DNA from: Rhodospirillales bacterium
GTDB lineage: Bacteria > Pseudomonadota > Alphaproteobacteria > Acetobacterales > Acetobacteraceae
DNA length: 6,377 nt
Direction of reading: 5' to 3'
NCBI GenBank assembly: GCA_018971455.1
Contig: JAGXAV010000131.1
Location: forward strand, 1-6,377
In this document: positions 5,612-6,377 of the stretch, one piece after another
How the letters are laid out: each line of letters starts with the position of its first letter
Position numbering within the stretch: position 1 is the stretch's first letter
Position numbers and translations under genes: made by a program
The notes under the pieces: generated by a model
Databases searched by the model: none
The model's input: the letters and a program-made list of their open reading frames with translations, nothing else
Told to the model about the DNA's origin: nothing

Positions 5612-6377
5612 TTACTCGGCCGGCTGGTATAACCGGATCTGCAGAAACCCAATGCGTTTGACGGGCCCTGACACCAGCCTGCCGATCGTTGCCGGTGGAA
5701 AACCTGCCGGAAGATCTCGCCGCGGGTAGGTTATCAGCCACACCCGGTGAGCCGCCGCGGCAGTTGCAAGCGATTGGTTGCCCACCAGCAGGGGCAGCCC
5801 GATCTTGGACATCAAAATCTGGGTTTGGGGTTCGAGATCGAAGAAGGCAACCACCCTCCTCCCCGCGCGATCGTACATGCGCTTCCATTGATCAGTAAGC
5901 TGGGGCGCGACCCGAAGCTGCCAGCCATGGCGATCTGTTCCCATGTAGCGTGCTATGCCCCAGAACATCGACTGCTGGGGAACATAGACGAGGTCTCCAG
6001 GCCGCTCCTCGGCCCGAATCAGTTCGCTCGCGGCGCGATAGCCGGTCGTAGGCGTCCGATCGATAAAGAAAAGAATGGAAAAGGCGGTGAACACGATGCC
6101 GAAAGCTCCCGCGGAGAGCCACCCGCCGCGCTCCGGCAGCTGGGCAATCAGGCGGGACAGGGTGATAATGAAAAATGGCGTAATAAACGTGCTGAAGACG
6201 TTCAGTTTAAAAAACTGCATATGAACCGTTTCCAGCGTTGAAGCCAGAACAAGCGGCGCAAGAAGAAATACGACGGCCATCAATCGTGTCTTACGCACCG
6301 CCATTCCGATAATGAGTACTCCGAGATAGATGAGGCGCGCAAGTACAACAGCAAAGAGTGCATCGCCACGGGGTAAC
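5612..6377 (-). CDS. Polytopic membrane protein, probable GT-C/family 39-type glycosyltransferase (partial, N-terminus off the window)
   Basis: The minus-strand frame is open from the right edge to a TAA at 5614-5612, giving 254 C-terminal residues. An internal ATG at 6304 is not the likely start, because the frame continues upstream through a further hydrophobic helix (LFAVVLARLIYLGVLIIG). Four membrane segments are visible in this part: that helix, one at RLMAVVFLLAPLVLAS, one at STFITPFFIITLSRL, and one at GAFGIVFTAFSILFF. A soluble C-terminal domain of about 150 residues follows, beginning with YRAASELIRAEERPGDLVYV. Several helices followed by a periplasmic tail starting near 'ERPGD.V' is the usual layout of bacterial lipid-linked-sugar transferases of the PMT/GT39 group. 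Catalytic acidic loops would be in the missing N-terminal part, so activity cannot be confirmed. GC content is clearly lower than in the neighbouring genes, suggesting later acquisition. It could instead be another polytopic envelope protein. Confidence 0.6.
   Translation of the reverse strand, partial: LPRGDALFAVVLARLIYLGVLIIGMAVRKTRLMAVVFLLAPLVLASTLETVHMQFFKLNVFSTFITPFFIITLSRLIAQLPERGGWLSAGAFGIVFTAFSILFFIDRTPTTGYRAASELIRAEERPGDLVYVPQQSMFWGIARYMGTDRHGWQLRVAPQLTDQWKRMYDRAGRRVVAFFDLEPQTQILMSKIGLPLLVGNQSLATAAAAHRVWLITYPRRDLPAGFPPATIGRLVSGPVKRIGFLQIRLYQPAE

Noticed and set aside
5747..6241. Plus-strand open frame (164 codons) opposite the membrane protein gene
   Set aside because: The minus strand gives coherent membrane helices and a family-like soluble tail; the plus-strand product has no motif.
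5612..6304. Reading the membrane protein as a complete 230-residue gene starting at ATG 6304
   Set aside because: The frame continues without a stop through another hydrophobic helix to the window edge, so 6304 is most likely an internal methionine.

Overview
This 6.4 kb window is chromosomal DNA from a high-GC bacterium. Base composition, start contexts and gene content (a PcaC-type decarboxylase, an RDD protein next to the leucyl-transferase Bpt) suggest an alphaproteobacterium, possibly an Acetobacteraceae/Rhodospirillales lineage; that placement is inference. No RNA genes, insertion sequences, CRISPR arrays or origins are visible.

Layout. (1) Positions 1-926, minus strand: a two-gene unit of a PcaC/carboxymuconolactone decarboxylase-family protein followed, with an ATGA overlap, by a 3-hydroxyisobutyrate dehydrogenase-type oxidoreductase whose C-terminal half lies off the left edge. 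(2) Positions 927-1022: a short divergent intergenic region with Shine-Dalgarno sites for both flanking genes, a plausible minus-strand promoter and several small inverted repeats that could be operators. (3) Positions 1023-5503, plus strand: four closely packed genes: an AHL-lactonase-family metallo-beta-lactamase-fold hydrolase, a penicillin/AHL-acylase-family Ntn hydrolase, an RDD membrane protein and Bpt. Gaps are 13 bp, then two ATGA overlaps. (4) Positions 5504-5611: a short convergent gap. (5) Positions 5612-6377, minus strand: the C-terminal part of a polytopic membrane protein resembling GT-C/family 39 glycosyltransferases, with clearly lower GC.

The most interesting feature is the tandem of two hydrolases from the two families best known for destroying N-acyl-homoserine lactone signals: one opens lactone rings, the other cleaves amide bonds. 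They may act together on AHLs (quorum quenching), or on another compound carrying lactone and amide bonds, possibly linked to the divergent decarboxylase/dehydrogenase pair. The lactonase-like protein lacks the active-site Tyr of AiiA and has an extra Cys/His cluster, so its substrate is uncertain. RDD and Bpt look like a conserved housekeeping pair to which the hydrolase genes are joined.
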